A stretch of DNA of 64,000 nt from Cordilura impudica. Its lineage: Eukaryota > Arthropoda > Insecta > Diptera > Scathophagidae. The notes beneath the pieces are model-generated. The model did not search any database, was not told the DNA's origin, and saw only the letters and a program-made list of their open reading frames with translations. The position numbers and the translations under genes are program-made. The stretch lies in contig OY821518.1 of NCBI GenBank assembly GCA_963682025.1, positions 237,645,800 through 237,709,799 of the forward strand. Reading direction: 5' to 3'. Below are positions 21,997 to 30,907 of this stretch, piece after piece (the stretch's first letter is position 1; each line of letters opens with the position of its first letter).

Positions 21997-22388
21997 GTTT
22001 TCTTTTCTGACAAAAAATGTCGCCCTTTTTTGCCCTTTTTTTGGAAAAGTGTATTTTTTTATATATTCTGAATTAAAAGCAACCTTGTATTATATATCAA
22101 TCGAAAGGTCCCAAAGTGCTGTGTTCATAAATACAAAAAAAATTATTATCCTCTTGGAAGTCATAGGGTGAAAATATTCAAAAAGGGGAACAATGGGGAA
22201 ATATTCTCCCACTATGACCTGAAAGAAGTCAATGGCTCGAATTTTTTGTGATTTATGAGGGCTCGACTTTGAGACCTTTCGACTGATATATAAGATAAGG
22301 TTGCTCTTAATTCAGAATATATAAAAAAATACACTTTTCGAAAAAAGGGCAATAAAAGGGCGACATTTTTTTTGTCAGAAAAGAAAAC
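21997..22388. repeat. Small fold-back (MITE-like) element
   Basis: The ends are exact inverted copies: GTTTTCTTTTCTGACAAAAA at 21997 and its complement ending GTCAGAAAAGAAAAC at 22388, both next to GTCGCCCTTTT. Arms of about 175 bp flank a spacer of about 35 bp. Non-coding. The right end abuts the readable part of a LINE, so it may have inserted there; I see no clear target duplication. Confidence 0.8.
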
Positions 22389-22502
22389 AGCATTAATTAA
22401 TCCATATACTGTTACACTAAATCCACTGAACAATGATAATGGTGACCTTATTACGTCTGTGAACGAGCAAATGGTTCTCTGGGAAGAATTTTACTCTAAC
22501 AT
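22389..22502 (+). pseudogene. LINE 2, upstream part (split by LTR element)
   Basis: An open frame reads NPYTVTLNPLNNDNGDLIT and then a QMVLWEEFYSNI segment, the linker usually found between endonuclease and reverse transcriptase in LINEs of this type. It is cut at 22497-22502 by the LTR retrotransposon, whose 5-bp target duplication AACAT marks the break; the rest is at 26973-27961. Confidence 0.7.
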
Positions 22503-22681
22503 TGTAGAAGTGTGTTTTTGTGTCAGTGAATTTTTATTATATCTCTTTTCTTTCAGATTAAATTCTTATTCCATATGTTTTATATTTGACAGTTCAATAC
22601 TTATGTTAATAAAATAGGGTGAATCATATAATATTATTATTGTATAAATGTTATATAATATCATTAACACTAATCCCTACA
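22503..22681 (-). repeat. LTR (3' copy in transcription sense)
   Basis: 179 bp starting TGTAGAAGTG and ending AATCCCTACA on the plus strand; pairs with 26789-26967. Very short LTR for a Ty3-type element. Confidence 0.95.
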
Positions 22682-22690
22682 TCTCCCCTA
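22682..22690 (-). promoter_or_regulatory. Polypurine tract of the LTR element
   Basis: Minus-strand reading AGGGGAGA lies directly beside the 3' LTR, the expected site of plus-strand priming. Confidence 0.7.
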
Positions 22691-22856
22691 TAAATCAATC
22701 TTATAATATATTTATAAATTCATTAATTTTATGTAATACAAGCGGAAATATAAGTACATTATGATACATTTTTATATGTTTTAAAAAGCAGAAAATTAAG
22801 TATTAATATTTATCAATAAATCATATTTTAGTGCACTTAATGTAATTTAATGACAA

Positions 22857-25300
22857 TCATTTTTGTGACCTTAAAAGATAAGAACTTCTACGAAATGTTT
22901 TACCATTCCTTTCTACCATGTACGATCTTGGTGTTTCATGTTTTTCTAAAATCTTTCCAGGAACCCAGTGGTTATCCTCTCTTAACCATACCTTTTCCCC
23001 CTTTTCAAAACTGTTTTTACTTTTAGAAGTTTTATCATAGTATTTTTTATTTATTTTGTTGTTTTTTACTATGACGGGTAAAAATTTATCGCATATGTCA
23101 GAATTTTTATAAAACTTATTTTTTCCCGGAACTAAGGTTCTTGTTTGCCGTCCCATTAACAATTCTGTTGGTGAAAATTCTGAATTTTTAATCGGTGTAT
23201 TTCTGTACTCTAATAATGCTTGCCATATGTTAGATTTTTCCTCAATACATTTTAGAACTAACTTTTTAGCAATCTGAACCATTTTTTCAGCGAATCCATT
23301 GGATTGGGGATAACGAGGACTAATCGTGGTTACTTTAATGTCCAAATCATTTGCCCAAGTTTTGAATTCAAATGATCCAAACGGAACATTATCCGCTATT
23401 ATTTCCGATGGATACCCGTAAATTGAAAATGGTATTAAAAGTTTCTGACTTATCGCTTGTGCTGTTTTTCTTACTAAGGGAATTAAATCCAAATATTTTG
23501 AAAAATAGTCGCCGATAACCAGATACTCTTTTCCACATACCTCCATTATGTCCATTGCAATTTTTTCATAAGGACCGCTTGGTATTTCATGATTTAGTAA
23601 TGGTTCCTCAATATTTGATGATCGAAATTTTTGACAAAATTTACATTTAATTACCATACTCTCTACATCCTGATTTAGATTTGGCCAATACAGAAGTTTC
23701 CTAGCTCTAGCTTTAGTTTTTTCTATACCCAGATGAGATTTATGAAGTTGTTCCAAAACCATAGTACGTAAATTTTGTGGCACATACAGCCTATCGTCAA
23801 AATAAATCAATCCATCTTCTAAGAATAAATTATTTTTCATTTTCCATAAGAATTTCATATTACTAGATAATTTATTTTTGTCTACAGGCCACCCATCTAA
23901 ACAATACTTCAAAACCTCACTCAAAATTTCATCCTTTTGTGTTGACTCTTTAAACAAAATTTTCTTTTCGACACTAACATTAATAGAATGGACCATTTCA
24001 TCTAATCCCTGTATTTCATCATCTCTTTCAATTTCATTTGAAAAGCTTCTAGATAGCCAATCTGCTAAATACAAAAATGTTCCTGGTAATTACGTAAACG
24101 ACAACCTATATTTTTCTAGTCTCAACTTCATTCTTTGTAGTTTAGCTGACGGAATCTTATTATAGTCTTTTTTCATTATTCCTAACAAGGGTTTATGATC
24201 TGTGATTATTTCAACATTTCTACCATAGATGTATGAGTGGAATTTTTGACAGGCAAACACAACAGCTAGCATTTCTTTTTCGATTTGTGCATACCTTGTT
24301 TCTGCATCTGTCATACTTCGAGATGCAAAACAAACAGGTCTTTTATTCTGCAATAAAGAACAACCTAGTCCGTTTTTGGAAGCATCTGTCTGCAATGTAA
24401 TTGTTTCTTTTTCATTAAAGGGTTTTAGTAAAGGTGCTTCTAAAATCAAATTTTTAATATCGTTCAAACATTTTTCATGTATAGGCAACCAATTAAAAAT
24501 AACCGAATTTTTCATTAATTCACGTAAGGGACTGCTAATATTGGCAAGATTTGGAATATATTCTCTCATGTAATTGATAAATCCCATAAGTCTCTGTAAA
24601 TCTTTTTTACACTTTGGAGCTCCTAAATTCTCAATCCCTTTCAATCTATTTTTATCGCATTCAATGCCCTTTTCCGAGATTACATGCCCTAAAAACAAAA
24701 CTTCTTTCTTCTTAAACTGTATCTTGTTCCAATTAAATCGCACATTTTTATCAATAGCCCTTTTCATTACCATTTCAACAGCCCTGTCATGATCCTGTTC
24801 ATTTTCCGCTGATATCAAAATGTCATCTATATATACAGTGACATTTGCAATATCTCCAAAATTCTCTTCATTCAATTTTTGAAAGGCCTCTGGCGCAATT
24901 TTTATTCCAAATGGTAACCTTTTGAATCTAAAGCACCCAAATGGAGTACTAAATGTGCAAAGTTGCTTGCTTTTCTCATTTAAGGCAACTTGCCAAAAAC
25001 CCTCTTTCAAGTCAAACACAGAAAATATTTTCTTGTTGACCAAATTGGCTTTTATTTGTTCAAAAGTAGGAATTTCATAAAAATTGTCTTTAATTGCCAT
25101 ATTAAGCTCTTTGGGGTTAATACAAATTCTTAATGAGTTGTTTGGTTTTTCTACAATAACGATAACACCCACGAACTCGGTTTATCCACTTTTTCAATAA
25201 TTTCTCTTTCACATAAATTTTCCAACTCAACTTGTAATTTTTCTCTTAGTGCTAATGGTACTCGATTTGCTGGCTTAGAACATGGTGTAACATCATCATT
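22857..25300 (-). pseudogene. pol: pol of the LTR element: RT, RNase H, integrase
   Basis: From 25172 to 22857 one frame stays open except for a single TAA at 24090-24092. Reverse transcriptase: FSVFDLKEGFWQVAL near 25020, FGIKIAPEAFQ, and the catalytic YIDDILIS at about 24830. RNase H: TLQTDASKNGLGCSL near 24390 and TDHKPLLG near 24200. Integrase: an HxxxH/CxxC zinc domain (HKSHLG...CKFCQKF at about 23740-23630), then the DDE core with MDIMEV (about 23550) and ADN followed by VPFGS where most relatives have G-[TP]-QF, then QSNGFAEK with the catalytic Glu; a C-terminal RxD-type tail (VWLREDNHW). Upstream of 25172 the frame is broken: the segment NRVPLALREKL...(to about 25290) is in another frame. 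Closest in style to K02A2.6/mag-type elements. Probably inactive. Confidence 0.9.
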
Positions 25301-25365
25301 AAGTTCGATTGAAAATTATTTTTAGAACACCCTAAACCATGAAATACATTTTTATATTTTGCAAG

Positions 25366-26670
25366 TTAATCATTTTTTGTAATAGAATTAATTCTTTTCA
25401 CCAATCCCAAATTAACACAAGACTCAATTCCCAAAATTGGAACCGAATTGTTATTTTCAATAACAAAAAACGTTAATAATGTATTTTTGTTACGTACACC
25501 ACACATCAATTTAACGACCCCACTGTTCTTAATTTCTGTACCATTATAGGCTATTAATTTTTCAGAACTTTCTTCAACTTTAGCATTTGTTAATTTTTTT
25601 AAATATTTAGAGGGCAATACATTTACCATGGCTCCTGTGTCTAATTTAAATTTAATAGTTTTAGATTCAATTTCAATATTTTCGTGCCACGTCTTACAAT
25701 CATTAAAATCATTAATAGAATCAACATATAAACTAGAAACACTTGAATCTCTACTACGCTCTTTTCTAATTTCCTTTACTAATCTCTTTCTACATACCAC
25801 TGAAAAATGATTCTTCCCCTTGCAGTTGTTACATATTTTCCCATAAGCTGGACATTTGCCTTTTGCGTGTTTTCTCCCACAAAGCTTGCACTCATAATTT
25901 TCACCACCATTTTTCTGCTCATTTAAGTTGTCATCTCTTCTTTGTTTTCCTTTTGCTTTTGTGTTCGTGTTATAGTTTCTTTTCTCCTCCCGGTTTGCAC
26001 GTGTTTTTAGCATATCCACCATAGCACCCCCTTCACCTCTTAGCTTTTGTGATTGTTCATTGCTTGCTTCTGATGATCTCGCCATATCAACTGCCACATC
26101 TAATGTTAAATTTGCCGTATCCATTAATTTCTTTTGCAATTTTTTGTCACACGTTCCAAGAACAATTCTGTCCCGCAACATTCTATTTTCATCGTTAAAG
26201 CCACATCTTCGTACGATCTTTTTAATATCCATTAAAAAATTATCAAAAGGTTCTCCTTGTTTTTGTGCTCTATTATGAAAAACAAAACTTTCATAAACTT
26301 CATTGCATTTTGGCTTGCAAAAGGTTTCAAAAGCATTCGTAACAGCAGTATAATTATTTCGGTCACAATCAGCAATATTTAACGAATTAAAAACTTCCAC
26401 TGCCTCAGCACCAATTGCATTTAAAAATATGGCTACTTTAACAGCCTCCGGTTTTTTGTTCAATTCAATAGCTGTTGCAAAAATTTGGAAATTTTGCCAA
26501 AAGACTCTCCAATTGTCTGCTAAATTTCCACTAAGTTTTAATTCATCAACTTTTCTTACGTAATCCATGTTGCTTTCTTTGTTAATGTAGCGAATATTTT
26601 TTGGTGGTCTCCCACGTGGCTTAGAACTCCGAGTTTTCTTACTGATGTCCAGCTTTCCAATTCCCATCAA
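25366..26670 (-). CDS. gag: Gag-protease polyprotein of the LTR element
   Basis: 434 codons, ATG at 26670. The N-terminus has an AT-hook-like RGRPP (about residues 19-23). The central part (about 45-180) is the capsid-like region (NWRVFWQNFQIFATA, AIFLNAIG, ETFCKPKCNE, RDRIVLGT), typical of Ty3/mag-type Gag. Two zinc knuckles follow at about residues 257-289 (CKLCGRKHAKGKC and CNNCKGKNHFSVVC). An aspartic protease domain starts at about 340 with the active-site motif LDTGAMVNVLP and ends with an ILGIE-type flap-to-tail block. Intact frame. Pol probably needs a frameshift, but the segment just after the stop (25365-25300) is damaged, so the normal mechanism cannot be read. Confidence 0.9.
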   Translation of the reverse strand: MMGIGKLDISKKTRSSKPRGRPPKNIRYINKESNMDYVRKVDELKLSGNLADNWRVFWQNFQIFATAIELNKKPEAVKVAIFLNAIGAEAVEVFNSLNIADCDRNNYTAVTNAFETFCKPKCNEVYESFVFHNRAQKQGEPFDNFLMDIKKIVRRCGFNDENRMLRDRIVLGTCDKKLQKKLMDTANLTLDVAVDMARSSEASNEQSQKLRGEGGAMVDMLKTRANREEKRNYNTNTKAKGKQRRDDNLNEQKNGGENYECKLCGRKHAKGKCPAYGKICNNCKGKNHFSVVCRKRLVKEIRKERSRDSSVSSLYVDSINDFNDCKTWHENIEIESKTIKFKLDTGAMVNVLPSKYLKKLTNAKVEESSEKLIAYNGTEIKNSGVVKLMCGVRNKNTLLTFFVIENNNSVPILGIESCVNLGLVKRINSITKND

Positions 26671-26699
26671 AGATTTATATTTTCTTCTTCACAATTCCT

Positions 26700-26740
26700 G
26701 CGTCGTTTTCCTTTTTTTTTTTTTTTTTTTTTGTAGTTGC
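26700..26740 (-). other. Poly(T) tract and leader of the LTR element
   Basis: A run of about 22 T (poly(A) in the element's sense) lies between the 5' LTR and the gag start. Simple-sequence expansion in the leader; function unknown. Confidence 0.6.
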
Positions 26741-26770
26741 TTATAAAAACTATTCTTTTTATAATTTAAC

Positions 26771-26788
26771 TTTTTACCGACTACGCCA
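26771..26788 (-). promoter_or_regulatory. Primer binding site of the LTR element
   Basis: Read on the minus strand, TGGCGTAGTCGGTAAAAA follows the 5' LTR directly. TGG is the complement of a tRNA CCA end. I do not assign the tRNA. Confidence 0.65.
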
Positions 26789-26967
26789 TGTAGAAGTGTA
26801 TTTTTGTGTCAGTGACTTTTTATTATATCTCTTTTTTTTCAGATTACATTCTTATTCCATATGTTTTATATTTGACAGTTCAATACTTATGTTAATAAAA
26901 TAGGGTGAATCATATAATATTATTATTTTATAAATGTTATATAATATCATTAACACTAATCCCTACA
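26789..26967 (-). repeat. LTR (5' copy in transcription sense)
   Basis: 179 bp pairing with 22503-22681 (five differences). Contains the promoter in the element's sense by definition of the class; I see no diagnostic box. Confidence 0.95.
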
Positions 26968-26972
26968 AACAT

Positions 26973-27961
26973 GTTTGCAACGTGAAATGTCAGTGCCCAA
27001 CTAACGTGTAATTGCATAACGCACAATGTAAACACCAACATTGCAACTTCATGCCCTGTTATATTTGAGGTTGTTAGTGCAATAAGGTCACTCAAGAACA
27101 ACAGCACCCCAGGCCTAGATGGCATTTCACCTGAACTACTAAAATCCGATCCACATATTAGTGCACAGATCATCTTGCCCCTCATCACAGACTTCTGGAC
27201 AGCTGAATCAGTACCTAGCGAGCTAAAAGAAGGTGTGATCCTTAAAATTCCCAAAAAAGGTGACCTAAACGATCGAAACAACTGGCGAGGAATAACTCTT
27301 CTCAGTATGGTCAATAAAATAATTGCTCACATAATCACAAAGCGAATTTCGGATGTAGTTACACCAGCTTTATGCCCCACAAATCCTGTATTGACCATAT
27401 CATTGAGCACTCGGCTTATTCAGCGATCTTGTGGAGTGCTTTAAGATGCAAAGGTGTCCCGACAAAACTAATCATCAATCAATGGAGTACCCCAAGGTTG
27501 TGTTTTATGACCAATTCTCTTTAATATTGTCCTCGACACTATTATGGCTAAGGCAATGCAGGATGGCAGAGGCATAAGGTGGGGTCTGCATGGTCGCTTA
27601 AGGGATCTAGATTACGCAGATTATATCTGTATTATGACACACAATTTCGAGGATATGATAGTTAAACTGCAACAGTTAGCCCATATCACAGAAAAATCTG
27701 GGCTTAAGATAAATATTGGCAAAACAAAAACATTGCGTATTAATGAAGCAAAACTGGAACCATTCCATATCAAAATCCACGAATTTTAACATGTGCACTT
27801 CTTCTATTTATTTAGGTAGCATTATAACAAAATCTGGTGGTTCTGAAGACCATATTGCAAATCGTGTTTTAAAAGCAAGACAAACCTTCGGTCGGTTGAA
27901 ATCCGTATGGAGCTCACGTACTCTTTCTCGGCGAGTGAAACTTAAGATATTCGAGAGGCAA
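26973..27961 (+). pseudogene. LINE 2, reverse transcriptase part
   Basis: Readable blocks: IRSLKNNSTPGLDGISPELL (about 27080), LKIPKKGDLNDRNNWRGITL (about 27240), then a deletion around 27400-27470 that removes the RT palm segment with the first catalytic Asp, a VPQGCVL-like remnant (27486), ILFNIVLDTIMAK (about 27515-27550), and the second catalytic box, which reads YADY (27613-27624) instead of YADD. After a stop at 27787 the frame resumes with YLGSIITKSGG and a RTLSRRVKLKIFE thumb-type block and ends at the fold-back element at about 27962. Dead. The clade is not assigned; the RT blocks resemble the common long-RT LINEs of insects. Confidence 0.85.
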
Positions 27962-28622
27962 AAAATCGCTCAAGTGACAAGGAACATCATATTCTAGGGA
28001 TCAAAATAAGAAACTTTGCCCAAGGAACCATATCTCTAAAACGAATTCTGATGTCCCGACTTTTGACCTGTCTGTCTGTCTGCCATGGGGCAACACCATT
28101 CCCCCTCATGCAATTGATCTGAAAATAGGCCCATAGTCTTGTTGTGACTACAGATTAATTTTGGGGTAGTCACGCAGAGTCACGCATAGTCACGGATAGT
28201 CACGGAGTGATCAAAAAGTTATTTACCCCGCATCCGAGCATATATTTTTGAATAACATAACATAGTCAAGGCGTATGATTATTATTTATTAGCAGAGTAG
28301 AAGATACGTATACGTACGAGTGTTAATTTCAATATTAAATCAAACAAAATGGTGATTTTTTGAAATGTTTATATGGGGAACCCCCCAGAGGGGTTCCATG
28401 GGGTGTGCCACTTCATGGGTGGGTCGGCCCTCCAAAGTTAGTGGGGGTCGATCATACATTTGACACGATTGGGGCGCTTTAAATGAGTCAAAGTGAGACA
28501 GACAGACAGACAGGTCAAAAGTCGGGACATCAGAATTCGTTTTAGAGTATGGTTTCTCGGGCAAAGTTTCTTATTTTGATTCCTAGAATACGATTTTCCT
28601 TGTCACTTGGGCGATTTTTAAA
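27962..28622. repeat. Fold-back element with GTCT/GACA inner edges
   Basis: Left arm about 27964-28082 and right arm about 28498-28616 are inverted copies (AATCGCTCAAGTGACAAGG at the outside, ACCTGTCTGTCTGTCTG at the inside); the loop of about 415 bp contains GGGGTTCC/GGAACCCC words and AGTCACG repeats (28170-28205). The right arm extends about 20 bp further outward (GGGCGGGTCGATTT on the minus strand), so the left end may be truncated. Non-coding. Confidence 0.8.
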
Positions 28623-28860
28623 TCGACCCGCCCTAATATATATATTACTTAACTTTAAGCAACTAAATTTTAGCATACGATGCATGTATATTAGCTGAAA
28701 GAAAAAATTCTTTTTTCATCGTACATTAAGTTCTGAACCGAATATAATTCCAAAAAGATTAAAACATCATTTTTGTTCCAAAATTATATGTATCTCATAT
28801 ATTTTAGAGTTTGTTTTGTTGATTTTAATTAAAACAAAAAGTTAAAAAAACTTGGATTTT
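28623..28860. other. No recognised feature
   Basis: AT-rich interval between the fold-back element and the Tc1 relic; may include part of the relic's 3' flank, but I could not define a terminal repeat. Confidence 0.4.
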
Positions 28861-28861
28861 T

Positions 28862-29672
28862 TTAGTATTTGGTATGATAATCCCTTTGAGATATAACAGC
28901 ATTAAGACGATTTTGCATTGAATCAACCAGTTTCTGTGTAGTTCCTGACTGAATTTTACCCCATTCCTCTCGCAATGCTGTTTTAAGCTTTGTTTTTGCT
29001 AGAACTGTTGTGTTTGCGAATGCTAGTTTCTAACAACGCCCATAATTTCTCGATAATGTGTAAGTCAGGAGACAGCTACAGTGGTTGAATGAAATGGGGA
29101 CAGTTCTTGGTAGAAACGAAAGTTACGACGTACATCCAGTTTGCACTCTGTAGCAAATTTTCTTTGAGAATACCTAGGTACATCATTCTATCCATGATAC
29201 AGCCATCACCGTGTTTTACAGTCGCACACAAACTTTTTAAATCAAGCTGTGTATAGGGATTTCGCCACTCCATAGTCCTTCCGTCCGACCCAAATTTATT
29301 AAATATCAATTCATTGGTAAAAAGCGTTCCAAAATTCTGAATCCTTTAACAAAATATTTTTTTTTTTTTGGTAGGGCTTGTTTAGTGATACTCGACCATA
29401 AAAAACATGATATTTCAAGAGACGACGAATTGTTGATGCTCTGCAGGCCATGCCAAGAGAATTGTGTTCCTCATTATGCAATTTTTGTGCCGACAACTTG
29501 GGGTTTTCATTTTCTTTTCCCTTCTGTTCTTACCCTTCACTCTATTTTCTCTCAAAACCGTTCTGTAATATGCTGAACTGTAGAGGACGGTATATTTAGC
29601 AATTTCACGCTGACTTTTCAGTGGTTGATGACCAACTCGCGTTGCTCAATAGTTGTGCGTCGAACCATATTT
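28862..29672 (-). pseudogene. Tc1/mariner-type transposase relic
   Basis: On the minus strand the start is about 29671 (MVRRTTIEQRELVINH, helix-turn-helix region), then STVQHITERF, RRLLKYH-FYGRVSLNKPY (about 29420-29360), then FNKFGSDGRTMEWRNPYTQL (about 29310), CATVKHGDG, IMDRMMYLGILKENLLQSA, SPDL-IIEKLWALLE (about 29070) and a C-terminal RLNAVI. Stops and shifts are frequent. The residue expected to be the first catalytic Asp (usual FSDE) is Asn (TNE), and the segment holding the DND motif is deleted. Dead copy. No terminal inverted repeats were found. Confidence 0.85.
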
Positions 29673-29794
29673 CAAGTTTTAAGAATAAAACGAAAAGTGC
29701 GTTCGTTTTCGAATATTTATTTTAGAATATATATTTTTTTTAACGAAATGACAATTTTATAAATTCAATAAAAAAAAGTCTACTGCAACTCGGC

Positions 29795-29799
29795 CAACG
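29795..29799 (+). repeat. Target-site duplication CAACG, left of Transib 3
   Basis: CAACG directly precedes the CACAGTG terminus; an identical CAACG follows the right terminus at 33071-33075. Confidence 0.9.
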
Positions 29800-29838
29800 C
29801 ACAGTGGCGCCCGTAGAGCAATCGAGGTTGCAAAAATC
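29800..29838 (+). repeat. Transib 3 left terminus: heptamer, 23-bp spacer, nonamer-like
   Basis: CACAGTG at 29800-29806 is the exact V(D)J heptamer consensus. The spacer 29807-29829 is 23 bp. GCAAAAATC at 29830-29838 matches ACAAAAACC at 7 of 9 positions. Confidence 0.8.
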
Positions 29839-30774
29839 AAAATTTTCATGTGCGTCGACGAAGTTTTGAATAAACCCATGTTATAGGAAACTTTTCAACG
29901 ATTTCAAATATGCTACTCTTAATAATATCACATTTTTAGTTTAGAAGATATAACCGTTCAAAGTTGACCGACTTTCGGTTTTCAAAAAAACACACAATTT
30001 TTAGTCAATTTGTTGCGATTTCAGGTGTAATATCACGAAAAATAGGTAACGAATCGCCTTATTTTGTGTTTGTATTGATTGATGTATTTATTAGATGTAT
30101 ACTGATAAAAAAAAAATTAACTGTTTGCTTTGTGTTTCTCCTGGTAAATCACTATTTAAAAACTATCCGTTTTTTCACTATTTTTCAACTTTGACGGAAA
30201 ATAAAAAAAATCCATATTTTTCTATATTTGCCATATTTGCAAAACATGTTCTTTGATTATTTCTTTACATAATTCAAAAGGTTTTATCTGCCCGTACGTG
30301 CCCGTTTGGCTTCTAGAGGTAAAAAAGGTGAAAAAGACATGGTTGCAGAAATTGTATGGCGTGCATGCCTTACATGTTTTGACTGACAGTAGTTTGATCT
30401 AATAGTTTGAAAATTGCATTTTAAGTCGGTTGTCTACCTGAGAGCCTCTGCCAAAGTCTACTCCCAATATTCGGTTACAGACACAGGATGCACAAAAAAC
30501 TACTCATTGAAATTCGCAGGTACGCACGTCACTTAAAAATTACTTTGGAGTACAAATGGTCAAGAACAATATTGACTTATGGTCCCTCCAGGTAGGCACA
30601 AATCTTATTTAGACACGAGCAGAATATCAAAATTGCATAATTCAGCCTAAATCCATATGTATGCAGGGAACAGGTAAATTTTTAGGCATGGTAGCATAAG
30701 CCTATATTTTGCAAAATAAGCATAATGCCTGGATTACTCTACGACTGAAAGTTGGCGCAACAAGTACTGACACC

Positions 30775-30900
30775 ATGGCGTTAAACAATTTAAAATTATT
30801 TGAAGTGTTTAGAAGGTCAACCACACCAAAGTTTTTCACGGAAGCTGCTTTAGAAAACTTGATAGCTTATACGGAAATATTGAGAGAAGCGAAATTATAA
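30775..30900 (+). pseudogene. Transib 3 transposase, N-terminal segment
   Basis: The start ATG at 30775 sits in ACCATGG, a strong initiation context, better than the in-frame codon at 30709. The segment (MALNNLKLFEVFRRS...) ends at a TAA at 30898-30900; the continuation from 30908 is in another frame, so a 1-base shift has occurred around 30895-30907 or a small intron is missed. N-terminal segments of this family vary a lot, so the link to 30908-32788 rests on position. Confidence 0.6.
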
Positions 30901-30907
30901 AAAATAA

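Larger units (their letters stand above)
22503..26967 (-). mobile_element. Ty3-type LTR retrotransposon, complete
   Basis: 4465 bp, with two 179-bp LTRs (22503-22681 and 26789-26967), both TG...CA, flanked by the perfect 5-bp duplication AACAT (22498-22502 and 26968-26972). I count five differences between the LTRs (about 97% identical), so insertion was fairly recent. Order on the minus strand: LTR, primer binding site, gag-protease, RT-RNase H-integrase, polypurine tract, LTR; the integrase comes last, which is the Ty3 order. There is no room for an envelope gene (176 bp between integrase and LTR). It sits antisense inside LINE 2. Confidence 0.95.

Noticed and set aside
23878..24792. Plus-strand open frames across the LTR element
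   Set aside because: They overlap the clear RT, RNase H and integrase frame on the minus strand and have no family signature.
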